From: Prevotella sp. AGR2160
GTDB lineage: Bacteria; Bacteroidota; Bacteroidia; Bacteroidales; Bacteroidaceae
Reading direction: 5' to 3'
Length of the DNA: 64,000 bases
Assembly (NCBI RefSeq): GCF_000424185.1
Contig: NZ_AUJK01000010.1
Coordinates: 38,350-102,349 of the forward strand
Positions within the stretch are counted from its first letter, which is position 1. Each line of letters starts with the position of its first letter. Below the pieces are notes generated by a model, which did no database searches, had not been told where the DNA came from, and saw only the letters and a list, made by a program, of their open reading frames with translations. This document shows, one piece after another, positions 8,689 through 17,639 of the stretch. Both the position numbers and the translations under genes were made by a program.

Positions 8689-11600
8689 CGTCTGAAGAAG
8701 TTACTGAGTTTTGTGACTGGCTGATACGCTCTGTAATTGTCTGGAGGTTGATGTCATTGCACTCGCATACGGCATCATAGTCAAATGCAAGCACACGCTC
8801 CTGGTCAAAGACCAGAACATTCTCTCCCTTGTCGTTGGTGATTCTCTTCGGCGTGCCAAGCTCATCAAGCACACGGAACTTCAACGGCGAGTAGGTCTTG
8901 CCAAAATACTCCGGTGTAGCCATAAGGTACGACATGAGCGACTCGTCCGGTATCATCACCTTGCCCTCTTTTCTGGCCTGGATATTGGCCTTGGCAACAC
9001 AGATGCTGCTGCGAATGAACAGAATAAGACGTGGCTTGTCAAACGTAATGACCTTGCGGGGCTCGCCCTTTACGGTGACGGTCAGCTTGTCCACGGCCTT
9101 GATCTTGTAGTCCTGACCCTCACGGATGTCTCCCAACTGCCGCGACTTGGAGAACATAGCCCAGAATATGGCTATCTCGTCAGTGCTGTGGCAGAGTGAG
9201 TGCTGGTATTTGAGACGGTCGATGCAGATGTCATGTACCATCTTTCTGTTGAACGGAAGGGAGTCGGTGCAGTTGCTAAGACAGTAATAGGTCGCAAGCA
9301 TCATCGCCCAGTTGTTGATGAAGCGCTCTCCAATAATGTTGTAGTCTACCTCACTCTTAATCTCCTTCAACGCACGCTTCCAGGCGTTGCACCATCCTGC
9401 ATTGAAATTTTCACGATAGCGGATGTATTCGACGGTGATGTTCGTGGGGTGCATCTTGCGGAGTTTCATAAAGCTGTGGTACATGTCGGTCTCCTCCTTG
9501 GTATGCTCGCTCTTGTGCGACTCAAGGAAGAGAACGCGGGAAAACAGCGCGATGTCGGCTGTCGGGATCTCCTGACCGGAGAGGACTACTCCGCAATCAA
9601 CATTCGTGGACTCCCGCCGTTCTCCATCAGCGGAACGCTTGATGCGCCCGGCACTGTCATAGATACCTTTGAGGAAATCGATGTGCTTCTTGCTCAGGGA
9701 GTTCTTGTACTCGTCGAAATGGACGAGCATGTTGCTTACCTCCGCACACTTGTCGCCCATCGCATAATAGGTGGTGCTCTCAAGGTTGCTGACCTCTGGA
9801 TTACGCTGGAAAAGATTGATTAAAGAGAGGGCAAGCTCGGTCTTGCCGGTGCCTTTCTTTCCGTAGAGATTGAGGATGGGGAAAGAACGCGTGCTGTCCG
9901 TGATGATGTCACGGTTAATAGTAGCGAGATAGTAGCAATAACAGACTACGGCATTGTCACCGTACAGCTCATGCAGAAGCGTGAAGTATTGCCGGGGCGT
10001 GACCTCCTGCTTGGGGGCGTGAATGTAGCGGCGCTCATTCACATAGGCCATCTTGTTCTTCTTGTGGATTTTGGACATGGCAGGAAGATAGAAGTTCTCC
10101 TTGTCGAGGCGTATCATGCCGTACTCATCGACAGGATGCCATTTGCCATTATAGACGATGCCGTTGCAGAAAGCATAGAAGCCGCTCTCGCCAATGTTGT
10201 TCCATCCCATCTGAGGGACTCTCTGGGCTTCCTCCGTCTTGCCGTAGATATAGGCTTTCAGCATCTCGTATTTCTCCTGACGCTCGAAGAAACGGAAGTC
10301 GCCCTTGCCTTCTATCTTCTCCTTGAAACGATCGAGTTTTGTGACATCCTGCTGCTGCAGCTCGATGGTACGGCGCATATGGCTCTCATTCAGCAACTCA
10401 AAGATGCGGCTGGGCTTGACATCATCCGTGATGAGAAAGAGCGGCTTGATGACGAAGTTGGTCCATTCACGCTCGCGCCCCTGGGGGTCAAGATCGTAAT
10501 AATGATTGCCACGCCGGTAGAAGTTGTATCCCCGAAGTTCCTCTGACTTTCTGTTGGCCTGACGGCGTTTCTCCTCCTGCCTCCGGCGGGCAGCGTCAGT
10601 GAGTGCGCCCTTCCATACGGAACCCTTGCGGTATTTGCCCTTCAAGTCAGAGAGCAGTGAAGCCTGGAGAACGTCTGACTGGACGTTGACAAGCATATCA
10701 CAGACGTCGCTGATGACCTTCAGCTGTTCGTCATTAGTGCCATCGGAAGCGTACTGCTTCTCGGCGTACCAGAGGATGAAGTCCTTTTCTGTGAGCTCAT
10801 TCCATTTGCCCAACGAAGTGATGTAGGAGTCCGCATCCTGTTTGACATCCCCACGGGGGATCTCTCTGACAGAGACCTGGAAACCCATCTCCGTGGCAAG
10901 TCGTCCGTTCTCGAAGACAAATTTCTCACCGGCGCCGAACTGCTCACCCGGCTTTGGGATGTCGCTGTCGGGGATAAAGCAAAGACTGCAGGCGAAAGAT
11001 GAGAAATTGGACAGTTGTTCCTTCGTCCAGTGGCCGCTGAGCGTTGCGACGACGTTGGCTATGCCCAACGACTGGAGACGCATGACATCAGGAGCACCTT
11101 CTACAAGATATACTTTGCCTGACTGACGGGCAGCCTTCATGGCCACGTCTATGCCGAAAACGGATGTGCTCTTCTTGTAAATAAGGCTCTCCCTGCCGTT
11201 GATGTATTTGATGGTGGCATGAGGGTTGATGGCTCGTGCCGTGAACGTCAGAATGCGGCCGTAGCGGTCGCGTTGGGGAATCATCAGACGGTCACGATAG
11301 AAATCGTAGTAGCTGCCCGGATGATGCTCGTCCTCGCCCAGGAGACCCATTCTTGCAAGAATGGAGAGGTCGAGGTTCTTCTCTTTGGCGAATTGGAGAA
11401 ACTTATTGCCAAATTGCGGACTGTATCCTAAGCCGAATGTACGGCAGAACTCCTTGTTCCATCGGCCTTTTGTATCATCGTCAGGTGGTCCTTCCGCATA
11501 CATACGGCAGCGTATCGCATCCTCATTCTCACTTGCATACTGATTCTCGTAGAAGCGATGGGCCATACCGTTGTAGATGAACATGGTCTCGGCGAGACGG

Positions 11601-11950
11601 TCGTTCTCTTCCTGTTCTGGGGTCCGTGGTACCATGAGGTCGCTGGCATTGACGTCAGGACAGTAAACATCCAACAGATATTTAACCGCTCCGACGAAAT
11701 CGAGGCCCTGGCTCTCCTTTACGAACTCAATGACATCGCCTGCCTTGCCGCAACCAAAGCATTTGAACCGGTTCAGGGTGGTATTCAACATGAGGGATGG
11801 GGTGCGCTCGTTATGAAATACGCAGCAGCATTTTTTTCGATGAGGACCCGCAGACTTCAAGGTGACTCCGGGATGCATGTCAAGCACGAGTTTACAAATG
11901 TCAACACGTGTTTTGACCATATCAATGTATTTGTCCTTGATAAAGCTCAT
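8663..11950 (-). CDS. DnaG-type primase fused to an AAA/SF3-like helicase module (ICE1)
   Basis: This 1095-aa protein begins with a CHC2-type zinc finger (Cys/His residues in KKCCCVFHNERTPS and FKCFGCGKAGDV, about residues 39-75), then a DnaG-like core with a TOPRIM segment (KVYLVEGAPDVMRLQ, near 280). The C-terminal half carries a Walker A motif YGKKGTGKTE near residue 697 and a Walker B-like LVHFDEYKN, typical of a replicative helicase ATPase. It probably primes and unwinds the excised or transferred element. It is transcribed leftward, divergently from the HTH gene, behind a 426-bp spacer with hairpins. Confidence 0.88.
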   Translation of the reverse strand: MSFIKDKYIDMVKTRVDICKLVLDMHPGVTLKSAGPHRKKCCCVFHNERTPSLMLNTTLNRFKCFGCGKAGDVIEFVKESQGLDFVGAVKYLLDVYCPDVNASDLMVPRTPEQEENDRLAETMFIYNGMAHRFYENQYASENEDAIRCRMYAEGPPDDDTKGRWNKEFCRTFGLGYSPQFGNKFLQFAKEKNLDLSILARMGLLGEDEHHPGSYYDFYRDRLMIPQRDRYGRILTFTARAINPHATIKYINGRESLIYKKSTSVFGIDVAMKAARQSGKVYLVEGAPDVMRLQSLGIANVVATLSGHWTKEQLSNFSSFACSLCFIPDSDIPKPGEQFGAGEKFVFENGRLATEMGFQVSVREIPRGDVKQDADSYITSLGKWNELTEKDFILWYAEKQYASDGTNDEQLKVISDVCDMLVNVQSDVLQASLLSDLKGKYRKGSVWKGALTDAARRRQEEKRRQANRKSEELRGYNFYRRGNHYYDLDPQGREREWTNFVIKPLFLITDDVKPSRIFELLNESHMRRTIELQQQDVTKLDRFKEKIEGKGDFRFFERQEKYEMLKAYIYGKTEEAQRVPQMGWNNIGESGFYAFCNGIVYNGKWHPVDEYGMIRLDKENFYLPAMSKIHKKNKMAYVNERRYIHAPKQEVTPRQYFTLLHELYGDNAVVCYCYYLATINRDIITDSTRSFPILNLYGKKGTGKTELALSLINLFQRNPEVSNLESTTYYAMGDKCAEVSNMLVHFDEYKNSLSKKHIDFLKGIYDSAGRIKRSADGERRESTNVDCGVVLSGQEIPTADIALFSRVLFLESHKSEHTKEETDMYHSFMKLRKMHPTNITVEYIRYRENFNAGWCNAWKRALKEIKSEVDYNIIGERFINNWAMMLATYYCLSNCTDSLPFNRKMVHDICIDRLKYQHSLCHSTDEIAIFWAMFSKSRQLGDIREGQDYKIKAVDKLTVTVKGEPRKVITFDKPRLILFIRSSICVAKANIQARKEGKVMIPDESLMSYLMATPEYFGKTYSPLKFRVLDELGTPKRITNDKGENVLVFDQERVLAFDYDAVCECNDINLQTITERISQSQNSVTSSDDANDELTA

Positions 11951-12018
11951 AACATACTATTTTTTAAGTTTGTTATTTTATTAGTTCTTAAGATTATGTT
12001 TATTAGTTGCTTAGTAGT

Positions 12019-12088
12019 CCCGTGGCTTCACGGGGATGGTAGGTCGCCCCGAGATATTATGCTGCCATCTTAAAATCTTAAGATGGCA
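12019..12088. repeat. Two hairpins in the spacer upstream of the ICE1 primase
   Basis: The 426-bp gap 11951-12376 has no convincing gene. It holds two perfect hairpins: CCCGTG/CACGGG with a 4-nt loop (12019-12034), and an 11-bp stem TGCCATCTTAA with its complement, loop AATC (12063-12088). The rest is AT-rich, with a TATTTTTG sequence near 12250. Placement beside a primase suggests an origin or operator; no function is demonstrated. Confidence 0.6.
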
Positions 12089-12376
12089 CAGAGTGAAAAA
12101 GTCTCTTGGTATAAGACTTTGATGTGGTGCCGAAGATGCATTCTTTCTTTTCGCTAGCGAATTGTAGTAGGTGGCAATTTTTGCTGTTGTCATCTTGCTA
12201 TAATTTATAGTGAAAAATCATAAATTCTATTGGTTATCTCGATTATTTTTTTTATTTTTGTGCGCAAATTTAAAACAAAATCTATTATGTACAAAAATAA
12301 GATTATATCTTATTGAGCATTTTAGGTTTTATTAACATCATATCGCCCATTTATTACAATTTAAAAGTAAACGACT

Positions 12377-12787
12377 ATGCTAAATTTGGAAATGATAGAC
12401 AACCTGTATGCTTCATTATCAAAAGAACAGCAACAGGCTTTAATCGCCCAGCTCTTTAAGAAGAGCAAGCAGACGATGAGCTACTTCCACCGCACGAAGG
12501 ACATCAGTCTGTCAAAGCTTGAAACACTGGCTGATTTTTTCGGCATGCCCTTGGATTATTTTCGAAAGGACAGCAAATTCAAGACGAACAACGTTACCGG
12601 AAACAACAACTTTGTCGGCAACGTGTCTATCAGTACCAATCTGATGATAGAGAATCAGGCACTCCGCAAAGATTTGGATAACAAGGAGTCTGTCATCAAG
12701 GCAAAAGACGAAACGATTGATGCCCTGAAACGTATGAATAATATGTTGCAGGCACAGATAGACAACAATATCAAGCGAGAGGAATAA
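12377..12787 (+). CDS. Small HTH regulator with C-terminal coiled coil
   Basis: This 136-aa protein has an N-terminal helix-turn-helix-like region (QTMSYFHRTKDISLSKLETL, about residues 36-55) of the kind that reads out a repressor domain, a short Asn-rich linker, and a C-terminal coiled coil (residues about 88-136). It is the only rightward gene at the ICE1 end and diverges from the primase. I infer it regulates the element. It is followed at once by a strong terminator and then by the tRNA-Arg. Confidence 0.75.
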   Translation: MLNLEMIDNLYASLSKEQQQALIAQLFKKSKQTMSYFHRTKDISLSKLETLADFFGMPLDYFRKDSKFKTNNVTGNNNFVGNVSISTNLMIENQALRKDLDNKESVIKAKDETIDALKRMNNMLQAQIDNNIKREE

Positions 12788-12810
12788 GAATAATTGCTTG
12801 AATAGGAAAA

Positions 12811-12857
12811 GAAGGCAAAGAACGGGAACGCATATCCTATTCTTTGCCTTCTTCACG
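12811..12857 (+). terminator. Rho-independent terminator, probably bidirectional
   Basis: A perfect 12-bp stem (GAAGGCAAAGAA and its complement, 12811-12822 with 12840-12851) is followed by a T-rich run on the + side and by TTTTCC on the minus side. It closes the HTH gene and insulates it from the tRNA, which reads the other way. Confidence 0.85.
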
Positions 12858-12894
12858 TTTTTCTGGTATAGTAAAAATTCGATTCTTCTGTCAG

Positions 12895-12967
12895 TGATTC
12901 CGACAAGACTCGAACTTGCAACCTTCTGCTCCGGAGGCAGACGCTCTATCCATTGAGCTACGGAATC
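12895..12967 (-). tRNA. tRNA-Arg (anticodon CCG)
   Basis: This 73-nt gene folds fully. The acceptor stem is GATTCCG/CGGAATC with discriminator A, the D arm is TAGCTCAATGGATAGAGC, the anticodon stem TCTGC/GCAGA holds loop CTCCGGA (anticodon CCG), and the T arm contains GTTCGAGTC. CCA is not encoded. The 3' end points toward ICE1, the usual orientation for an element integrated at a tRNA 3' end. It lies 13 bp from the VWA gene on the same strand and may be co-transcribed with it. Confidence 0.95.
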
Positions 12968-12980
12968 ATCAGCAAAGCAA

Positions 12981-13622
12981 CTACCCTTTATTTTTCTTCT
13001 CGTCTTCCTCGAAGTAGCTGCCCATTGGCATCGGTGTACTGAAAGCCATGCACTCGTTGTAGCGGGCGCGGGCGCGACACTCACGGGCGAACATTCTTTT
13101 CGTTCCAGCCTCGTCTTCCTTGAACTCCAAGTGATTGTCGATAGCCATCGCACCAGCCATGCCCTCCACGTCGAGGTTGTCGGTGCCGATGAGCGTGAAC
13201 ATCCAGTTCTGCTTCTTCAGCTTCCCGATAAGCGTCTTGATCATCGTGAGGTTATACTCCTCTGAGCAGTTCTCCTCGCCGTCGGTGATGATGGTGACCA
13301 GCACATGGTCGTCGGCAGTGGTCTGGGCGTTGAGCTTGCTGATACCCATGCCGATAGCGTCGTAGAGCGGTGTGGCACCACCGGGGCGGTAGTCCTTGTT
13401 TGTGAGTTTGTGCGTGGCCCTTGCGGGCACATCGTCGAAGACGTAACGCTTGTGCGAGCTGTCGAAGGTGATGAGCGTCACGCGCTGCTCCATGTCCTTA
13501 TGGAGTCCTTGCATCTTCTTCACCGTCTCCAACGTCTCGTTGAGCCCCATGAGGGCTTGCTTCTCGATGACACACATGCTGCCGCTCTCGTCGACAATAA
13601 TCAGATTGAATACTCGTTTCAT
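12981..13622 (-). CDS. VWA-domain protein
   Basis: This 213-aa protein is almost entirely one von Willebrand factor A domain. The MIDAS metal site is visible as DESGS (residues 10-14), with TxG-type elements in GGATPLYDAIG and the later ITDGEEN. There is no signal peptide or membrane span, so it is cytosolic. Bacterial stand-alone VWA proteins usually act as metal-dependent scaffolds, and its partner is not evident here. It diverges from the sigma-factor gene across a 121-bp AT-rich spacer. Confidence 0.88.
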   Translation of the reverse strand: MKRVFNLIIVDESGSMCVIEKQALMGLNETLETVKKMQGLHKDMEQRVTLITFDSSHKRYVFDDVPARATHKLTNKDYRPGGATPLYDAIGMGISKLNAQTTADDHVLVTIITDGEENCSEEYNLTMIKTLIGKLKKQNWMFTLIGTDNLDVEGMAGAMAIDNHLEFKEDEAGTKRMFARECRARARYNECMAFSTPMPMGSYFEEDEKKNKG

Positions 13623-13728
13623 AGCTTTTCTCCTTATTATTTTTGTTATTAAACTTAATTTTCCGAGCTCGTTTATCTTTTAAAAGAATAAAGGCATGGA
13701 AAAATTAAGTGCCGAGCAATTTTTTTAT

Positions 13729-13736
13729 TAATTTTG
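13729..13736 (+). promoter_or_regulatory. -7 box of the sigma-fusion gene
   Basis: TAATTTTG matches the Bacteroidetes -7 consensus TAnnTTTG and ends only 7 nt before the ATG at 13744. This predicts a leaderless or nearly leaderless transcript. Confidence 0.6.
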
Positions 13737-13743
13737 TAGCAAG

Positions 13744-14862
13744 ATGGCGAAAGAGCAAAATAAGAAAACCACCGTCGGACTGTCCGACGAAGAGATTATC
13801 GAAGGATTGCGGAACCGTGACCCGCAGATCACCCGTGACTATTTCTACGGCGTCTGCCGCATCGCTTACCACATATATAATAAGCGCTATGAACTGGATT
13901 GGAAAGTGGGACTCGACTTCTACAGCATTGCCCATGAGTATTACCTCTCCCTTGACAAACACGATTTCCGCCAATTGGAGGACCGCAAGCCCGGCATGAC
14001 GCTGAAGACATGGATGATCAATGGCTTCCGCTTCGTGCTGCTCGACCGCCTGAAGGACTACAACAAGGAGCACCGCTCGCAGAGCTTCGAGGAGCGGATG
14101 GAGAAGGCCAGTCTTCGCTTCGACGTCCCCGACAACAACTTCTCTGAGGACTTCCGCAACACAGTCTATGAGATTTGCTCTGACGTGTTAGGCCGCGACC
14201 ACCGATCGTCCATCATCCTTCAGATGATGCTCATTGAGGGTTTCAAGGGCAAGGAGGTGGCCGCACAGTTGGGCATCACCCCTTCTGCCGTGACACAGAA
14301 ATACCACCGGCTGATGGAGGATGTCGTCATCCCTTATTTCAAACGTTATTATGTGGCACCGACCTGTGAAGTCAACTCAGAAATTATGTACGATAAAGAG
14401 TTCGACACAAAGATGCCTGTCTCTGCAAGTCCGCTGCCGTTTTCAATCCAAATACCACCAACTATGGAGAAAGATTATTCCAACCGCATCACACCCGAAT
14501 ACATCACCTCACTCAAGCCCAACGAGATTTTCGTTTTCGGCAGCAACCTCGCCGGTATGCACGGAGGCGGTGCCGCACGGACGGCGCGTCTCTATTTCGG
14601 CGCTGTCCTTGGCAACGGCGACGGCCCGCAGGGTCAGAGCTATGCCATTCCCACCATGCAGGGCGGGGTAGAGACGATCCAACCCTATGTGGATAAATTT
14701 GTCAGCTATGCCAAGGCACATCCCGAACAGACGTTCCTCGTCACGCCCATCGGCTGTGGCATCGCCGGATTTACGCCCGACGACATCGCTCCGCTGTTTG
14801 AGAAGGCTGTTGATGTGGAGAATATCCATCTGCCGCAGAGCCTTTGGGAAGAATTAGTTTAA
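13744..14862 (+). CDS. Sigma-70-like factor fused to a macro-like (A1S_2505-type) domain
   Basis: This 372-aa protein has two parts. Residues about 15-195 look like a sigma factor: helical region 2-like segment, then a region 4 helix-turn-helix (KGKEVAAQLGITPSAVTQKY). After a linker rich in S and P, residues about 250-372 form a compact domain (IFVFGSNLAGMHGGGAART, then SYAIPTMQGG and PIGCGIAGF). This resembles the phage non-structural A1S_2505 group and the macro-domain style of ligand loop. I infer a sigma factor whose activity may be tuned by a nucleotide-like ligand. A Y-family polymerase follows 12 bp downstream. Confidence 0.75.
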   Translation: MAKEQNKKTTVGLSDEEIIEGLRNRDPQITRDYFYGVCRIAYHIYNKRYELDWKVGLDFYSIAHEYYLSLDKHDFRQLEDRKPGMTLKTWMINGFRFVLLDRLKDYNKEHRSQSFEERMEKASLRFDVPDNNFSEDFRNTVYEICSDVLGRDHRSSIILQMMLIEGFKGKEVAAQLGITPSAVTQKYHRLMEDVVIPYFKRYYVAPTCEVNSEIMYDKEFDTKMPVSASPLPFSIQIPPTMEKDYSNRITPEYITSLKPNEIFVFGSNLAGMHGGGAARTARLYFGAVLGNGDGPQGQSYAIPTMQGGVETIQPYVDKFVSYAKAHPEQTFLVTPIGCGIAGFTPDDIAPLFEKAVDVENIHLPQSLWEELV

Positions 14863-14874
14863 CCGACTGAACCA

Positions 14875-16392
14875 TTGACCGACAAGAACAGGACCTACGT
14901 GGCCATCGACCTGAAGAGCTTCTACAGTTCGGTGGAGTGTGTCGCCAGGGGACTCGACCCGCTGACGACCAACCTTGTCGTGGCTGACGTGAGCCGCACG
15001 GAGAAGACCATCTGCCTGGCCGTGTCGCCCTCGATGAAGGCCTACGGACTGGGCGGACGCGCCCGGCTCTTCGAGGTGGTGGAGAAGATGAGGGAGGTGA
15101 ACTATGAGCGGCGCAAGGCCATCGGCTTCAAGCCGTTCACGGGAAAGTCGTTTCTCGCCAAGGAACTGCTGGAGCACCCCGACTGGGAGGCTGACTACAT
15201 CGCCGCCACGCCGCGGATGGCGGAGTACATCAGGGTGAGCAGTGAGATCTACGGCATCTACCTCAAATATATTGCGCCGGAGGACATCCACGTCTACTCC
15301 ATCGACGAGATCTTTGCCGACGTGACCGACTATCTACAATCCTACAAGATGACGGCGCATGAGCTGGCGATGACGATGATCCGCGATGTGCTGCGCACGA
15401 CGGGCATCACCGCCACGGCGGGTATCGGCACGAACCTCTATCTCTGCAAGGTGGCGATGGACGTGGTGGCGAAGCATATCCCGGCAGACAAGGACGGAGT
15501 GCGCATTGCCGAGCTCGACGAGATGAGCTACCGCAGAAAGTTGTGGGACCATCAGCCGATGACCGACTTCTGGCGCTTCGGACGCGGCATCGTGGCAAGG
15601 CTCAACAGCATCGGCATCGAGACGATGGGACAGTTGGCGAGGATGTCGGTCAACAACGAGGAGCTGCTCTACCGGATGTTCGGTGTCAACGCAGAGCTCA
15701 TCATCGACCACGCCTGGGGCTGGGAACCGGTGACGATGGACTATATCAAGGCGTACAGGCCGGAGACCAACTCCCTGGGCAGCGGTCAGGTGCTGCAAAG
15801 TGCGTATACGGCGGAGAAAGGCCGAGTGGTGGCGCGTGAGATGGCGGACGCGCTGTCGCTCGACCTGGTTGACAAGCATCTCGTGGGCGACCAGATCGTG
15901 CTCACGGTGGGCTACGACCGCGAGAGTCTCACCAATCCTGCTATCCGAGCGCAATATCACGGGGAAGTTACTACCGACTGGTATGGCCGCAGTGTACCGA
16001 AGCACGCCCATGGCACGCAGGCGTTGGGCCACCCCACGTCTTCCTCGCAGCAGATCATCCATGCCGTCACCGAGCTCTACGACCGCATCGTCAACCCGGT
16101 CTTGCTCGTCCGGCGGCTGAACATCACCGTCAACCACGTCATCAGTGAGGACGAGGCACAGCGGCAACTGCAAAGCTCGCCCGTACAGCTCGACCTCTTC
16201 ACCGACTATGAGGCGGAGGCACGGGAACAGAAGGAGGAGCGGAACGCGGCTGCCAAGGAACGGCGGTTGCAGGAGGCGGCACTGAAGATCAAGAAGGAGT
16301 TTGGCAAGAACGCCCTGCTGCGCGGACTGAACTACGCTGAGGGCGCGACACAGAAAGAACGGAACAATCAGATAGGAGGACACAAGGCATGA
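14875..16392 (+). CDS. Y-family translesion DNA polymerase (DinB/UmuC-like)
   Basis: This 505-aa protein has the Y-family N-terminal AIDLKSFYSSVE motif and the catalytic YSIDEIFADV near residue 141, followed by helix-hairpin-helix and little-finger regions and a Lys/Glu-rich tail that includes QLDLFTD, a likely beta-clamp-binding peptide. No ATG is well placed; the best start is TTG at 14875, 12 bp after the sigma-fusion gene. It overlaps the YolD-like gene by 4 nt. A role in error-prone repair is known for the family. Linkage to a sigma-like gene suggests damage- or stress-controlled expression. Confidence 0.88.
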   Translation: MTDKNRTYVAIDLKSFYSSVECVARGLDPLTTNLVVADVSRTEKTICLAVSPSMKAYGLGGRARLFEVVEKMREVNYERRKAIGFKPFTGKSFLAKELLEHPDWEADYIAATPRMAEYIRVSSEIYGIYLKYIAPEDIHVYSIDEIFADVTDYLQSYKMTAHELAMTMIRDVLRTTGITATAGIGTNLYLCKVAMDVVAKHIPADKDGVRIAELDEMSYRRKLWDHQPMTDFWRFGRGIVARLNSIGIETMGQLARMSVNNEELLYRMFGVNAELIIDHAWGWEPVTMDYIKAYRPETNSLGSGQVLQSAYTAEKGRVVAREMADALSLDLVDKHLVGDQIVLTVGYDRESLTNPAIRAQYHGEVTTDWYGRSVPKHAHGTQALGHPTSSSQQIIHAVTELYDRIVNPVLLVRRLNITVNHVISEDEAQRQLQSSPVQLDLFTDYEAEAREQKEERNAAAKERRLQEAALKIKKEFGKNALLRGLNYAEGATQKERNNQIGGHKA

Positions 16393-16613
16393 CAGACAAC
16401 TACGACGACATCATCAATCTTCCGCACCACGTCTCACAGCGGCACCCCCGGATGAGCATGTACAACCGCGCCGCCCAGTTCTCCCCCTTCGCTGCCCTCA
16501 CCGGCTACGAGAAAGCCATTGAGGAAGCACAGAAGAAGCAGGAAGCGGAGGTGAGGAGGAGGAATACGCCGGTGGAAGACGAGTCTTTGTCAGACATTAA
16601 AAAAATATATTGA
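16389..16613 (+). CDS. YolD-like small protein, partner of the Y-family polymerase
   Basis: This 74-aa protein carries the conserved core YNRAAQFSPFAALTGYEKAI, typical of the short YolD-like proteins encoded beside UvrX/DinB polymerases. The start overlaps the polymerase stop (ATGA-type 4-nt overlap), which means translational coupling. A helper role for the polymerase is inferred from this recurring gene pair. The C-terminus is charged and likely flexible. Confidence 0.75.
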   Translation: MTDNYDDIINLPHHVSQRHPRMSMYNRAAQFSPFAALTGYEKAIEEAQKKQEAEVRRRNTPVEDESLSDIKKIY

Positions 16614-16614
16614 T

Positions 16615-17202
16615 ATGCCCATCACATTACTCCCTTCTCTTCTGTTGGCAATCGTCCTTGTGGGTTTCACGCCAGGACCCGCCAATCTCTTCTCGCTCCA
16701 TTGTTCAATGAAGAATGGAACGAAGAAGGCGATGACAATGTGGTTCGGACTACTCACTGGCTTTACTGTTGCCGCAACATTAGGTGCAGTGGTTACCCAC
16801 CTCGTCGGAGCGATGATGGACAAGTACGTTGTATGGCTCAAATATGTTGGTTGCGCCTACATACTTTATTTGGCATGGCAAATCTACCGCAGCAAAGGCG
16901 AAGCACAAACAAGTGACCATACTTGTACATTTCTTTCAGGAATGGTCGTACAACTTACCAACGCAAAGATCGTCATCTTTGACCTCATGGCATACACAAC
17001 ATTCGTACTGCCCTATTCAAACAATTTATCCGACCTGCTGATTATGACGGCATTGCTTGAGATAGCCGGTCCAGGTGCCAATCTCGTCTATCTCTTAGCC
17101 GGTGCCGGACTGCATGATTTCTACAACCGATACCCCAAGCAGACAAACACTGTCATGGCAATTCTTTTGTCTGCCTGCGCAATATACATACTGCTGAATT
17201 GA
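16615..17202 (+). CDS. LysE/RhtB family exporter
   Basis: This 195-aa protein has about six hydrophobic helices and the family motif GFTPGPANLFSL near residue 20. LysE/RhtB proteins export amino acids or related small molecules across the inner membrane; the substrate cannot be read from sequence. It begins 1 bp after the YolD-like gene and so may sit at the end of that operon. Confidence 0.85.
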   Translation: MPITLLPSLLLAIVLVGFTPGPANLFSLHCSMKNGTKKAMTMWFGLLTGFTVAATLGAVVTHLVGAMMDKYVVWLKYVGCAYILYLAWQIYRSKGEAQTSDHTCTFLSGMVVQLTNAKIVIFDLMAYTTFVLPYSNNLSDLLIMTALLEIAGPGANLVYLLAGAGLHDFYNRYPKQTNTVMAILLSACAIYILLN

Positions 17203-17217
17203 CGAAAAAGTATCATT

Positions 17218-17595
17218 ATGAGGATTAAGAACATCGACCATTTTGTCGTAACGACACGAGACTTAAAGGCCTGTCTCGATTTCTATGTCGGGGCATTGGG
17301 CATGGAGCACCGCGAGAGTAACGGCCATCATAGCCTCTACTTCCCCAGTGGGAAGATCTCCATCCACACGAAGAAAGGTGAGTTCCAGCCTGCTGCCCTC
17401 CATCCGACCTACGGCTCACAAGACTTCTGCCTGATAGTAGAGGATGACCTGCAAACCGTCAAACGAGAATTAGAGGCCAAAGGTATCACACCTCTGACGG
17501 ATATTGTTGAGCGTCATGGTGCCCACGGAGTCATGCGCAGCCTGTATGTCAGAGATCCCGATGGTAATCTCGTGGAACTAAGCAGCTATAGCTAA
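17218..17595 (+). CDS. VOC (glyoxalase/bleomycin-resistance fold) protein
   Basis: This 125-aa single-domain protein has the paired beta-alpha-beta-beta-beta pattern of the VOC superfamily. Likely metal ligands are His8 (IDHFVVTT) and the Glu in GNLVELSS near the C-terminus, with a second His in the middle strands. It starts 15 bp after the LysE gene. Possible roles are a small lyase, dioxygenase or drug-binding protein; sequence alone does not decide. Confidence 0.85.
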   Translation: MRIKNIDHFVVTTRDLKACLDFYVGALGMEHRESNGHHSLYFPSGKISIHTKKGEFQPAALHPTYGSQDFCLIVEDDLQTVKRELEAKGITPLTDIVERHGAHGVMRSLYVRDPDGNLVELSSYS

Positions 17596-17613
17596 AAGTA
17601 CATGTCCGAATTG

Positions 17614-17635
17614 CAGTCTTACTAATCTAAGACTG
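17614..17635. terminator. Hairpin between convergent genes
   Basis: A perfect 8-bp stem CAGTCTTA/TAAGACTG with a 6-nt loop lies between the convergent VOC and winged-helix genes. It lacks a long T run, so it is a weak terminator candidate. Confidence 0.45.
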
Positions 17636-17639
17636 AGGC

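Noticed and set aside
12011..12193. 60-codon minus frame upstream of the primase
   Set aside because: It overlaps the two hairpins, has no promoter or ribosome site and no protein-like pattern.
15334..16383. 349-codon minus frame opposite the Y-family polymerase
   Set aside because: A shadow of a real gene with catalytic motifs on the plus strand.
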